A stretch of 7,531 bases of DNA from the NCBI GenBank assembly GCA_030150305.1, contig JASLGD010000356.1:1-7531 (forward strand), written 5' to 3'. This document shows positions 1 to 6,560 of the stretch, one piece after another. The notes under the pieces were generated by a model, which worked only from the letters and a program-made list of their open reading frames with translations, did no database searches and was not told the origin of the DNA. The position numbers and the translations under genes were made by a program. Each line of letters begins with the position of its first letter. Positions within the stretch are counted from its first letter, which is position 1. The stretch comes from Caldimonas sp. (GTDB lineage Bacteria; Pseudomonadota; Gammaproteobacteria; Burkholderiales; Burkholderiaceae_C).

Positions 1-789
1 ATCGTGCCCGGCTCGGCGCAGTACCAGGGCGCGGCGTCGGCGTCCGGCACGTTCACGAACGGCGGCCTCGGCGCGAACGGGCTCGGCATCGACCAGGGTG
101 TCGTGCTGACGACCGGCGACGCGCGCTTCATCGGCAGCAGCGCCGCGTTTCCGGGCGATTCGTCGAACAAGGCGACCGACTTCACCGCCGGCGTCCTCAA
201 TCCGCTGACGCCGAACACGTCTCCCGGCAATCCGCTGTTCGCGTCGATGGCGCCCGCGGGCACCTTCAACGCATCGCTGCTGAGCTTCCAGTTCGTCCCG
301 CAGACGTCGTTCCTCTCGGTGACGTTCGTGTTCGGCTCCGAGGACTACAGCGACGTCGTCAACACCGGATTCCCGAGCGACGTGTTCGGCATCTTCGTGA
401 ACGGCGTCAACTACGCGCTCGTTCCCGGCACCAACCAGGCGATCTCGACGTCGACGATCAACTGCGGCGGCCCGAGCTCGGGCGCTGCGCCGGGCAGCGG
501 CCCGAACTGCGGCCTCTATCGCGACAACCCGCCGTTCTCGGAGAACATCGACAGCGAGCTCGACGGCATGACGGTGGCGTTGACGCTGACGATCCCGATC
601 AACCGCAACGTCGTCAATTCGTTCGCGGTCGGCATCGCCGACCAGCTCGACACCGCCAGCGACTCGGCTCTGATGCTGAAGATGGACAGCGTCGCGGCGG
701 TTCCGGAGCCTTCGACGAGCGCGCTGTTCGCCGCCGGCGGCTTCGTCGTGTCGCTCGTCGCGCGCCGCCGTCGGCAGCTGCGGCGCTAG
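1..789 (+). CDS. PEP-CTERM surface protein with choice-of-anchor L domain (5' partial)
   Basis: Probably a secreted protein handled by the exosortase (PEP-CTERM) system and retained at or released from the cell surface; its specific function is unknown. The frame is open to the first base of the window, so the signal peptide and true start lie outside; the GTG at position 4 is not believable as a start. Numbering from that GTG, residues about 108-150 carry the choice-of-anchor-L signature (FVFGSEDY, then DVFGIFVNG), a beta-rich domain found with several surface-anchoring tails. Two cysteines in a Gly/Ser/Pro-rich loop (roughly 154-169) could form a disulfide. The last 29 residues are a textbook PEP-CTERM tail: VPEP at 233-236, a hydrophobic segment, then an Arg-rich end. 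No exosortase gene is in the window. The next gene is co-directional, 107 bp downstream. Confidence 0.88.
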   Translation: MVPGSAQYQGAASASGTFTNGGLGANGLGIDQGVVLTTGDARFIGSSAAFPGDSSNKATDFTAGVLNPLTPNTSPGNPLFASMAPAGTFNASLLSFQFVPQTSFLSVTFVFGSEDYSDVVNTGFPSDVFGIFVNGVNYALVPGTNQAISTSTINCGGPSSGAAPGSGPNCGLYRDNPPFSENIDSELDGMTVALTLTIPINRNVVNSFAVGIADQLDTASDSALMLKMDSVAAVPEPSTSALFAAGGFVVSLVARRRRQLRR

Positions 790-882
790 CCAGCGCGCGG
801 TCGTCCGCCTGCCGCTTTTTCTTGAGGCCGCTCGCCTAGCTTTCGCCGGCGGGCGAGCCCGACGCACAACGCAAGCACAACC

Positions 883-888
883 AGGAGA
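883..888 (+). promoter_or_regulatory. Shine-Dalgarno sequence of the Tat TIM-barrel gene
   Basis: AGGAGA lies 8 nt before the ATG at 897. It is the only strong plus-strand ribosome binding site in the window and fixes the start of the downstream gene, which also begins directly with a twin-arginine signal. Confidence 0.8.
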
Positions 889-896
889 GACATAGC

Positions 897-2021
897 ATGG
901 ATCGACGCGATTTCCTTTCTGCAGCGACCGCGGCCGCGACAGCGTTCGCCGCCAAGGAGGTGGCTTTGCCCGCGCAGGCCGCTGCGCAGACCGTGCCTCC
1001 GGGACAAAAGCTCGTGACGCAACTCTGGTCGCGTCACCTGCAATGGGTGAGCACGCAGGCCGAAGCCAACTCCGATCCCTACGGCGTCGGCGTCAAGGTC
1101 GGCGAGGCCTGCCTCCAGTCGGGCTTCGCTGCGGTCGACCTCACCGTGCGTTCGGACGGCCACGTGCAGCCGACGCTCGTCGCGACGAACCTGCCGTTGA
1201 TGCTGAACGGCATCCGCAGCACCGGCGCGATCTGCGACCAGATCGGCAACAACATCGCGCCGTCGAGCGACCCGACCGACACGTCCTGGATCGCGAGCCA
1301 GTTCGTGAACGAGATCCTGGCGGCCGCCGGCGCGAACGGAATCAAGCGGTACCGCTGGTACAACTCGGGCGGACCGTCGTTCCCGGCCAACACGTTCGGC
1401 CAGACGATGACGACGCAGCTCGACGGCTTCCGCCTCAACATGCGCCGCCTCGCCGCGCTCAACGCACAGTACGGCGGCCTGTGCGGCGTCGCGCACACGC
1501 ACTCCGGCAACCTCGGCACCTCGGTCTACGACATCGCGTATGCGATGCAGGGGATCGATCCGAACCTGATCGGCATCAACCTCGCGATCGGCCACACCGC
1601 CGAAGCGGCTCCGGGGACGACGTGGCAGCTCGAGATGCGCCGCAACATGCCGCTCATCAAGGGCACAGCGCTGCAGGACCTGAAGGGCACGATCAACGCG
1701 ACGACCGGAGCGCTGAGCCTCTCGACCGTCCAGACCACGGGCGCGACCGGAGCGGGCGCCGGCATCATCAACTGGCAGACCTTCTTCAGCCTGCTGAGGC
1801 TGGGCGGCTACAGCGGCCCTGCCGAGGCGCAGATCGAATACAGCATCGTCGGCGCGAACGGCACCACGGTCAGCCTGAACAACGCGTTCTTCGCCGACAA
1901 CGCGCAGTTCACGTCAGGCAACCTGACGCCGGCGATCATGATCGCGACGATGAAGATCGAGTCCGACTTCTATCGACAGCGTGCGCTCGCGGCGGGATGG
2001 ACCGCAGCGCAGATCATCTGA
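897..2021 (+). CDS. Tat-exported sugar phosphate isomerase/epimerase-like TIM-barrel protein
   Basis: Predicted periplasmic protein of the xylose-isomerase-like TIM-barrel superfamily (sugar phosphate isomerase/epimerase, AP endonuclease 2 fold); substrate unknown. The 374-residue product starts with a twin-arginine signal (MDRRDFL, an Ala-rich hydrophobic stretch, then AQA-type cleavage options near residues 26-31). Barrel signatures follow in order: VDLTVRSDGHV (80-90), YRWYNSGG (152-159), AHTHSG (199-204), GINLAIGHTAE (226-236), LQDLKG (259-264), INWQTFFSLLRLGGYSGP (291-308) and IEY (313-315). H202, H233, D261 and E314 fall where metal or substrate ligands are expected. However, A230 occupies the position where I expect an Asp just before the 'xxH' motif, and the usual KD or HxKD is QD, so the active site may be altered. 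The ATG is supported by a good ribosome binding site. Family call firm; catalytic activity uncertain. Confidence 0.85.
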   Translation: MDRRDFLSAATAAATAFAAKEVALPAQAAAQTVPPGQKLVTQLWSRHLQWVSTQAEANSDPYGVGVKVGEACLQSGFAAVDLTVRSDGHVQPTLVATNLPLMLNGIRSTGAICDQIGNNIAPSSDPTDTSWIASQFVNEILAAAGANGIKRYRWYNSGGPSFPANTFGQTMTTQLDGFRLNMRRLAALNAQYGGLCGVAHTHSGNLGTSVYDIAYAMQGIDPNLIGINLAIGHTAEAAPGTTWQLEMRRNMPLIKGTALQDLKGTINATTGALSLSTVQTTGATGAGAGIINWQTFFSLLRLGGYSGPAEAQIEYSIVGANGTTVSLNNAFFADNAQFTSGNLTPAIMIATMKIESDFYRQRALAAGWTAAQII

Positions 2022-2052
2022 GCTGCGGCGGCGTCGCGCAACGCGTCGCCTG

Positions 2053-2079
2053 GCGCGCGGCGGTTGCGCCGCCACGCGT
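2053..2079 (+). other. GC-rich hairpin in the gap after the TIM-barrel gene
   Basis: GGCGG (2059-2063) and CCGCC (2069-2073) form a 5-bp stem around a 5-nt loop. After one C-A mismatch it continues with CGCG (2054-2057) against CGCG (2075-2078), closed by a possible G-U pair. It lies in the 97-nt gap between two co-directional genes. No T-tract follows, so it is only a weak candidate for a terminator, attenuator or mRNA-stabilising structure; GC-rich DNA forms such stems by chance. Confidence 0.3.
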
Positions 2080-2118
2080 GCCCGCCGCGCCGCTGCGCGT
2101 TTGCCTGAGCCCGGCGCG

Positions 2119-2862
2119 ATGAACCGGCTCCTGGTCGTCGCGATCGCAGGAGGAGTGGCCGGCGCGTTCGTGCTCGCGGGATGGCGGTTGCTCGCGGAAG
2201 AACCTGCCGCCGACCGCGTTCGCCTCGTGGCTGATGCGACGGCCGGCTCTTCCGGGCCGCGTGCCGACGCCGTGCTCGCGAGCGCGGACGACGCTGCGCA
2301 GTCGCAGGCCGCGAGCACGCAACCGTCGCTCGTCGCTGCGCCGCCGCCGCCCGCGGCGGGCGCCGCCGTGCCGATCACGGTCAGTGCGCCGCAGAAGGTC
2401 TTCGTCGGCGACATGAACGACCTCGTCGTCGCGCTCGGGGCGAACGCCGGCGTGCGCGAGGTCGCCTTCAGCGTTCAGCTCGATCCCGACGTGCTGCAGG
2501 TGCGCGCCGGAACCGAGGGCGACTGGGCGACGAGCGCGGGCACGGTGTCTCGCTTCACGTCCGAGATCTCGAGCGGAGAGGACCGCGTGCAGATTCGCAG
2601 TGAGCTCCCGCGCGCGTCGGCTACGGGCGGCAGCGTCGCGGTGATCCGCCTGCAAGGAGTCGCGCCGGGGACGACTTGGGTGCTGATCAGCGACGTCGTC
2701 GTCAAGGACACACTCGGCAGGTGGGTCGGCGCCGCGCTGTCAGCGCCGAGCCTGCAGATCACGGTGGACTCGCCGCCTCCGCCGCAGCCGCCGTCGCCGG
2801 GGCAGGGCAGCGCCGCGATCGTCCTGGAGCCACGCGCCGACGGCACGCCGCCGGGCGACTGA
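2119..2862 (+). CDS. membrane-anchored protein with a single cohesin-like domain
   Basis: A 247-residue envelope protein of unknown specific role. Residues 4-25 form one hydrophobic segment (LLVVAIAGGVAGAFVLAGW) that could be an uncleaved anchor or signal. An Ala/Asp/Ser/Pro-rich linker runs to about residue 85. Residues about 85-216 look like a cohesin/CBM-type beta-sandwich, as in clostridial cohesins and the cohesin-like domain of some type II secretion-associated proteins: ITVSAPQKVFVGD opens it, VAFSVQLDPDVLQV (115-128) is the typical 'xLxYDPxxLxv' strand pair, and SVAVIRLQGVAPGTTWVLI (172-190) matches the usual closing strands. A proline-rich tail ends the protein. The ATG was chosen because it immediately precedes the hydrophobic segment; no Shine-Dalgarno sequence is visible, and an in-frame TTG lies 18 nt upstream. 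No dockerin partner is in view. Protein real: likely; domain call: moderately confident. Confidence 0.75.
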   Translation: MNRLLVVAIAGGVAGAFVLAGWRLLAEEPAADRVRLVADATAGSSGPRADAVLASADDAAQSQAASTQPSLVAAPPPPAAGAAVPITVSAPQKVFVGDMNDLVVALGANAGVREVAFSVQLDPDVLQVRAGTEGDWATSAGTVSRFTSEISSGEDRVQIRSELPRASATGGSVAVIRLQGVAPGTTWVLISDVVVKDTLGRWVGAALSAPSLQITVDSPPPPQPPSPGQGSAAIVLEPRADGTPPGD

Positions 2863-2880
2863 GTCGGCAGCTCAGACGCC
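2854..2880. terminator. possible bidirectional hairpin between convergent genes
   Basis: GGCG-A-CTGAG (2854-2863) pairs with CTCAG-A-CGCC (2871-2880): 9 bp with one A-A mismatch around a 7-nt loop. The two convergent stop codons (plus-strand TGA 2860-2862, minus-strand TGA 2874-2872) each sit in one arm. Placement suits a shared terminator for both operons, but neither side has a T-run, so an intrinsic terminator is not proven. Confidence 0.35.
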
Positions 2881-3495
2881 GAACGTGACCTTGTAGCCCC
2901 ACGAGTCGAGGCCGCCGGGAATTGCGTTGAACGACAGCGTGATGCGGCGCTCTCCCTGGTTGGGTGGCACCGCGTGCAGCAGATAGCTCGGGAACAGCAC
3001 GAGGTCGCCCGGCGAAGGCGACGGCACGATCCACCTGTCCGCGTTGAACGGCGTCGGCGCGATGTTCGCGTGCTCGTTCTTGAAGACGAAGTCGGTGCTC
3101 CCCGACGACTTCATGAACACCGTCTGCGAGGCCTCGTGCGTCGGCGTCAGGTAGACGATCCCGGAGACAAAGCTGTTGGCGTGGTTGTGCATGGCCTGCA
3201 TGCCGCCTGTCTCCATCAGGTTGACCCACATCTCCTTGATCGACCAGCCGAGCCGTTCGCCGAACAGGAGCGCGCCGAGGTCGACGATCTTCGGCGTGAT
3301 CCGTGCCGCCGCTTCGATCAGCAGCGGGCTGTCGCCGGGGGCGAGCATCTCGGTGTGCGTCAGGTTGTCGGACGCCTTGTTGAGGCTGCTCGCGAGCTTG
3401 CCGAAGTGCTCGACCAGGCCTTGCACCAGCTTCGCGTCGAGCGTCCCCGGCGCACGCAGGAACGGCGTGGGAAACAGACCGAAGACTTCATCCAT
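2872..3495 (-). CDS. putative 2OG-Fe(II) oxygenase family protein
   Basis: A 207-residue soluble protein resembling the 2-oxoglutarate/Fe(II)-dependent oxygenase-like family called TIGR02466/2OG-FeII_Oxy_5, whose substrates are mostly undefined. The N-terminus (FGLFPTPFLRAPG) is typical. The core has MWVNLMETGGMQAMHNHANS (89-108) followed by SGIVYL; H103 or H105 would be the first iron ligand. GDLVLFPSYLLHAVPPN (163-179) supplies the distal ligand H174, and R184 in ERRITLSFN is placed to bind the 2-oxoglutarate carboxylate. The acidic member of the triad is not obvious, as expected where the motif is HxH-like rather than HxD. It is the last gene of the minus-strand operon, starting 8 nt after the lactonase stop. 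It has no recognisable Shine-Dalgarno sequence because half of a perfect palindrome directly abuts the ATG. Fold confident, substrate unknown. Confidence 0.8.
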   Translation of the reverse strand: MDEVFGLFPTPFLRAPGTLDAKLVQGLVEHFGKLASSLNKASDNLTHTEMLAPGDSPLLIEAAARITPKIVDLGALLFGERLGWSIKEMWVNLMETGGMQAMHNHANSFVSGIVYLTPTHEASQTVFMKSSGSTDFVFKNEHANIAPTPFNADRWIVPSPSPGDLVLFPSYLLHAVPPNQGERRITLSFNAIPGGLDSWGYKVTFGV

Positions 3496-3514
3496 GCGCC
3501 GGATTATCCGGCGC
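3496..3514 (-). promoter_or_regulatory. 19-nt perfect palindrome between lactonase stop and oxygenase start
   Basis: GCGCCGGAT-T-ATCCGGCGC has 9-nt arms around one central base, T3505, which is the middle of the lactonase stop codon (TAA on the minus strand, 3506-3504). As RNA it would form an 8-bp stem with a 3-nt loop ending at the base next to the oxygenase ATG, occupying the place of a ribosome binding site. No T-tract follows. It could tune translation or mRNA decay at this junction, or be a protein-binding site; the function is inferred. Confidence 0.5.
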
Positions 3515-4397
3515 GCAGGTCGGACACGAAGCGTCGCTCGGGCAAGCCGCGCCAGCCGACGTCGGAGGCGACGAAGACCGCGCCGGCGGTGGGCTGCGCG
3601 ACGAGGTCGGCGTCGTCGAGGCCGATGCGCGCCGTCGTCGCGAACAGGCGGTCGAGCGAAGCGCCGCCGAACGCCGGGCACGTGACGCGCGATGCCGGCA
3701 AGACGACGCGCGCCGTCTCGTGCCCTTGCGCGTCGTAGCGAACGACGCAGCCGCCTTGCCACTGCGCCGACCAGAGGCCGCCGTCGCGGTCGACGGTCGA
3801 TCCGTCGGGAAAGCCTTGCGATGCCGGAATGCGGACGAACGCGCGCGGCGCGCCGATGCGGCCGTCCTCGAAGTAGTCGCAACGCCAGATCTCGCGCGCC
3901 CAGCTGTCGGTGAAGTAGAGCTGCGTGCCGTCGGGGCTGAAGGCGAGGCTGTTGGCGACGCACACGGTCGGCAGCGGCAGTCGCTCGATGCGGAGCTGGG
4001 CATCGACGCGGAAGAACGGGCAGATCGCAGCGTTGTCGCTCGCACCGTTGAAGAGGCCGAAGACGAACCGGCCCTGCGCGTCGCAGCGGCCGTCGTTGAT
4101 GCGCGCCTCGGGGCCGGGCATCTCGACCGGAGCGACCGCCGACATCGCGCCGGTGCGAGTGTCGAACAGCGCGAGGCCGGAGGCGAGGCCGAGCAGCAGC
4201 TGTCCTTCGTGCTCGCACAGCGCAAAGCTGCCGACGCGGTCGGGCAGCGTCCACCGGAGCAGGTGGCCGCCGCGCTCGTCGGCGCTGCTGATCGTGCGGC
4301 CTTCGATGTCGGTCCACCAGAGACGACGCGTGCGATCGCACCAGAGCGCGCACTCGCCGAGGCGAGCGCGGGCGTCGGCGAACAGTTCGACCTTCAT
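3504..4397 (-). CDS. SMP-30/gluconolactonase family sugar lactonase
   Basis: Predicted cytoplasmic, divalent-metal-dependent lactonase that opens an aldonolactone to the aldonic acid. The 297-residue six-bladed beta-propeller carries the conserved metal site: E15 (LGECALW), N149 (VANSLAFSPDG) and D198 (FPDGSTVDRDGGLW), plus substrate-side R99/N101 in RINDGRCD. The repeated PDG/DxxGxLW blade motifs and the length fit the family, including Caulobacter XylC-like xylonolactonases. The ATG overlaps the upstream dehydrogenase stop (ATGA, 4397-4394) and has GGAGG (4408-4404) 6 nt before it, so translation is probably coupled yet independently initiated. Following directly after an aldose-dehydrogenase-like SDR, it most likely hydrolyses that enzyme's product. 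The exact sugar cannot be read from the sequence. Confidence 0.92.
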   Translation of the reverse strand: MKVELFADARARLGECALWCDRTRRLWWTDIEGRTISSADERGGHLLRWTLPDRVGSFALCEHEGQLLLGLASGLALFDTRTGAMSAVAPVEMPGPEARINDGRCDAQGRFVFGLFNGASDNAAICPFFRVDAQLRIERLPLPTVCVANSLAFSPDGTQLYFTDSWAREIWRCDYFEDGRIGAPRAFVRIPASQGFPDGSTVDRDGGLWSAQWQGGCVVRYDAQGHETARVVLPASRVTCPAFGGASLDRLFATTARIGLDDADLVAQPTAGAVFVASDVGWRGLPERRFVSDLRAG

Positions 4398-5167
4398 GTC
4401 CAGCCTCCGTCGACGATGAAGTCCTGCGCCGTGCACATCGCGCTGTCGTCGGCGGCGAGGAAGAGCGCCATCCGCGCGACGTGCTCGGGAAGGAGCGGCG
4501 AATCGATGCACTGGTTGCGCTTCAGCTCGGCGCGGCCGGCGTCGTCGAGCCAGAGGCGCACCTGCTTGTCGGTCATCACCCAGCCGGGAACGATCGTGTT
4601 GACGCGAATGCGATGCGCTCCGAGGTCGCGCGCCAGGCTGCGCGTCATCCCTTGCACGGCGGCCTTCGACGTCGAGTAGACGGGAAGGTTGGCGAGCTTC
4701 AGCTTCCAGCTCACCGACCCGAAGTTGACGATCGAGCCGCCGCCCAGCCGCTGCATGTCGGGCACGACGGCCTGCGCGGCGAAGAACTGGTGCTTCAGGT
4801 TGACGGCGATGCCGGCGTCCCAGCTCTCGGGCGTCGTCTCCAGGACGGCGTGGCGCTGATCGTTGGCCGCGTTGTTGAGCAGCGCCGCGATCGGCCCGAG
4901 CCCGCCTCGGATCGCGTCGATCGCGGCGAGCAGCGCCGCCGAATCGGTGAGGTCGGCCGCGACGAAGAAGGGCGGCGTGCGCGCAGTCGCCAGGCGAGCT
5001 TCCAGCGCGCGACCCGACGCGGCGTCGATGTCGATGAATCCGACCCTGGCGCCCTGCAGCGCGAACTGCTCGACGAGCGTCGCGCCGATTCCGGTCGCGC
5101 CGCCGGTGACGAGCACGGTGCGGTCGACGAGGCTGGGGTAAGTCGCGAAGAGTTGCGGGTCGGTCAT
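4394..5167 (-). CDS. classical SDR, likely NAD-dependent aldose (D-xylose-type) 1-dehydrogenase
   Basis: A 257-residue short-chain dehydrogenase expected to oxidise an aldose at C1 to its lactone. Visible motifs: the cofactor glycine motif TGGATGIG (21-28); D46 at the end of the second strand, favouring NAD over NADP; NNAAND (98-103); N123; S151 in NFGSVSW; the catalytic pair Y164/K168 (YSTSK); PGWVMTD after the active site; and a VDGGW-type C-terminus. The YPSL near the N-terminus, the NNAxNDxRH pattern, NFGSxSW and the late Cys-Thr motif before the final DGGW closely recall Caulobacter XylB-type xylose dehydrogenases. Its coupling to an SMP-30 lactonase makes the same dehydrogenase/lactonase pair. 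Its ATG lies 1 nt after the GH5 stop (TGAGATG), with no strong Shine-Dalgarno sequence, suggesting reinitiation. Family sure; sugar specificity (xylose, arabinose, fucose, glucose or other) inferred. Confidence 0.92.
   Translation of the reverse strand: MTDPQLFATYPSLVDRTVLVTGGATGIGATLVEQFALQGARVGFIDIDAASGRALEARLATARTPPFFVAADLTDSAALLAAIDAIRGGLGPIAALLNNAANDQRHAVLETTPESWDAGIAVNLKHQFFAAQAVVPDMQRLGGGSIVNFGSVSWKLKLANLPVYSTSKAAVQGMTRSLARDLGAHRIRVNTIVPGWVMTDKQVRLWLDDAGRAELKRNQCIDSPLLPEHVARMALFLAADDSAMCTAQDFIVDGGWT
4404..4408 (-). promoter_or_regulatory. Shine-Dalgarno sequence of the lactonase gene
   Basis: GGAGG on the minus strand, 6 nt before the lactonase ATG and inside the 3' end of the dehydrogenase gene. 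It is the clearest ribosome binding site in the minus-strand operon and supports the start at 4397. Confidence 0.8.
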
Positions 5168-5168
5168 C

Positions 5169-6560
5169 TCAGTGCGCCGTCTTGGCTGCGATCAACGCCG
5201 CGAGCCGTTCGCGGCGGATGCAGCGGTCGAAGCGGAACGAATCGGCGAGCGCGATCACGTGATCGTCGTCGAGCCCTTCGAAGCAGCGCCCGAAGTCCTC
5301 GGCCATCGGCTCGGCGAGCAGGATGCTGCGAACGATCGTCTGCACCCAGCGCTGGCGGCCGAACGGGAACGGATCGAAGCCGGGATATTCGCGGTCGAAG
5401 ACCGCCTCGATCGGCGCCATCACGTCGCGGATGTTCTTGTCGGTCGTCGCCCAGCTGTCGACGCCGAGCCGCTCCTTCTTGTCGAGCACGGGCTGGATCC
5501 GGCGCATCCACGGCGAATCGGGCGACGCGCAGACGAGGCCCTCGCCGCCGATGTCCTTGTACGCCCAGATCGACCAGCTCGCACCGTGCGACGCGTAGAG
5601 GTCGAGCTGGTCGGAGAGCAGGCGGTACTTGTCGTCGTCCTGCGCGGGGTCGACGAAGACCGGACCGAACTCGCCGATCCAGATCGGCGTCCCCGTCCTG
5701 CGCATGAACTCGGTGCGCTTCAGGAACGTCTCCTCGATGTTCGCCTTGTCGACGTACACGCCGCGCGTGACGCCGGGATACGGGCCGCCGAACACCATCC
5801 CCGGCGTCTTGTAGTCGTGCGCCGCGTAGACCGTGTTCGGATACACGTCGACGCCGTCGAACGCGGTGAACTCGGTGCCGTAGCGGTTGCCGTCGAGGAA
5901 GACGACGTGGTCGGGGTCGATCGCGCGCACCGCGGCGATGCAGCGGTCGTAGAACGGCCGGATGCGCCGTCCGCTCGCGTCGCCCGGCTCGTTCATCAGG
6001 TTGTAGCCGGCGACCGCCGGGTTGCCCTTGTAGTGCTCCGCGAGGCGTTCCCAGAGCCAGACGGCGCGGTCCTGGAAGTGGCGGTGCTGCCAGAACGCGG
6101 CGTGGTGGGTCGGGTTGTTGCTGTGCCAGTCCATGTTCTGGCAGCCGGGCAGCGCATGCAGGTCGAGGATCGCGTAGAGGTCGTTGCGCTCGCAGACCGC
6201 GACGACGCGATCGAGCAGCGCGAACCCCGAGGCCTTCAGCTCGAACGGGCGGTCGTCGTCCTCGAAGTGCAAATAGTTGAAGGGAACGCGGACGTGGTCG
6301 AGCCCGATCGACCGCAGGTACCTGGCGTCGTCGTCGGTGAAGAAGACGTCGAGGAAGCGGTCGAAGAACAGCCGGTAGCGTTCCTCGCCGAGCGCGCGCA
6401 GCATCGCCGCGCGCTGCAGCGACTCGGTCGAGGGGAAGCCGGTGAGGAAGTTCTCCATGTTGAGGAAGCCGCCGATGTTGTAGCCGCGCAGGACGACGGT
6501 GCGGCCCGTCGCATCGACCAGGCGGTCGCCGCGCACCTTCAGGAAACGATCGGGGCTCAT
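5169..6560 (-). CDS. cytoplasmic GH5-family glycoside hydrolase
   Basis: Retaining beta-glycosidase of the cellulase/GH5 clan, 463 residues. An N-terminal strand module precedes LRGYNIGGFL (24-33); the barrel then shows RVPFNY (91-96), DLHALPG (133-139), the acid/base Glu E191 in NLMNEPGD, AAHDY (246-250) around a conserved His, the nucleophile Glu E297 in WIGEFGP, and the aromatic SIWAYKD (330-336). All key GH5 positions are present, so the enzyme should be active. No signal peptide is visible at the MSPDRFLKVRG start, implying cytoplasmic action on imported oligosaccharides or glycosides. About 110 residues after the barrel (355-463) form a mostly helical, charged extension with no function I recognise. 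The ATG overlaps the upstream gene's stop (ATGA, 6560-6557); no clear Shine-Dalgarno sequence, so coupling is likely. Substrate linkage is not readable. Confidence 0.9.
   Translation of the reverse strand: MSPDRFLKVRGDRLVDATGRTVVLRGYNIGGFLNMENFLTGFPSTESLQRAAMLRALGEERYRLFFDRFLDVFFTDDDARYLRSIGLDHVRVPFNYLHFEDDDRPFELKASGFALLDRVVAVCERNDLYAILDLHALPGCQNMDWHSNNPTHHAAFWQHRHFQDRAVWLWERLAEHYKGNPAVAGYNLMNEPGDASGRRIRPFYDRCIAAVRAIDPDHVVFLDGNRYGTEFTAFDGVDVYPNTVYAAHDYKTPGMVFGGPYPGVTRGVYVDKANIEETFLKRTEFMRRTGTPIWIGEFGPVFVDPAQDDDKYRLLSDQLDLYASHGASWSIWAYKDIGGEGLVCASPDSPWMRRIQPVLDKKERLGVDSWATTDKNIRDVMAPIEAVFDREYPGFDPFPFGRQRWVQTIVRSILLAEPMAEDFGRCFEGLDDDHVIALADSFRFDRCIRRERLAALIAAKTAH

Noticed and set aside
797..820. 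GCGG/CCGC stem followed by TTTTT as a terminator of the PEP-CTERM gene
   Set aside because: The stem is only 4 bp with an 11-nt loop; too weak to call despite the T-run at 816-820.
830..858. GCTCGCC/GGCGAGC inverted repeat upstream of the TIM-barrel gene
   Set aside because: A 7-bp stem with a 15-nt loop and no T-tract; could be a leader structure or operator but is within chance expectation for this composition.
790..896. Sigma-70-like promoter before the TIM-barrel gene
   Set aside because: TTGAGG at 822-827 has no plausible -10 box at 16-18 nt spacing; no promoter can be supported.
786..1595. Long minus-strand open frame antisense to the TIM-barrel gene
   Set aside because: Composition is Arg/Ala/Val-rich low-complexity of the kind seen in antisense frames of GC-rich genes, with no domain motif; the plus-strand frame has a signal peptide, ribosome binding site and family motifs.
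1981..2118. N-terminal extension of the cohesin-like protein to an upstream ATG inside the TIM-barrel gene
   Set aside because: The added residues are an Arg-rich stretch that would block the hydrophobic N-terminal segment; the ATG at 2119 gives a normal signal or anchor.
1043..2122. Second plus-strand open frame overlapping the TIM-barrel gene
   Set aside because: The product is Arg/Pro/Asp-rich with no recognisable fold and is fully explained as a frame shadow of the real gene.
3720..4679. Plus-strand open frame opposite the lactonase and SDR genes
   Set aside because: It spans two real minus-strand genes and has no motif; GC-rich shadow.
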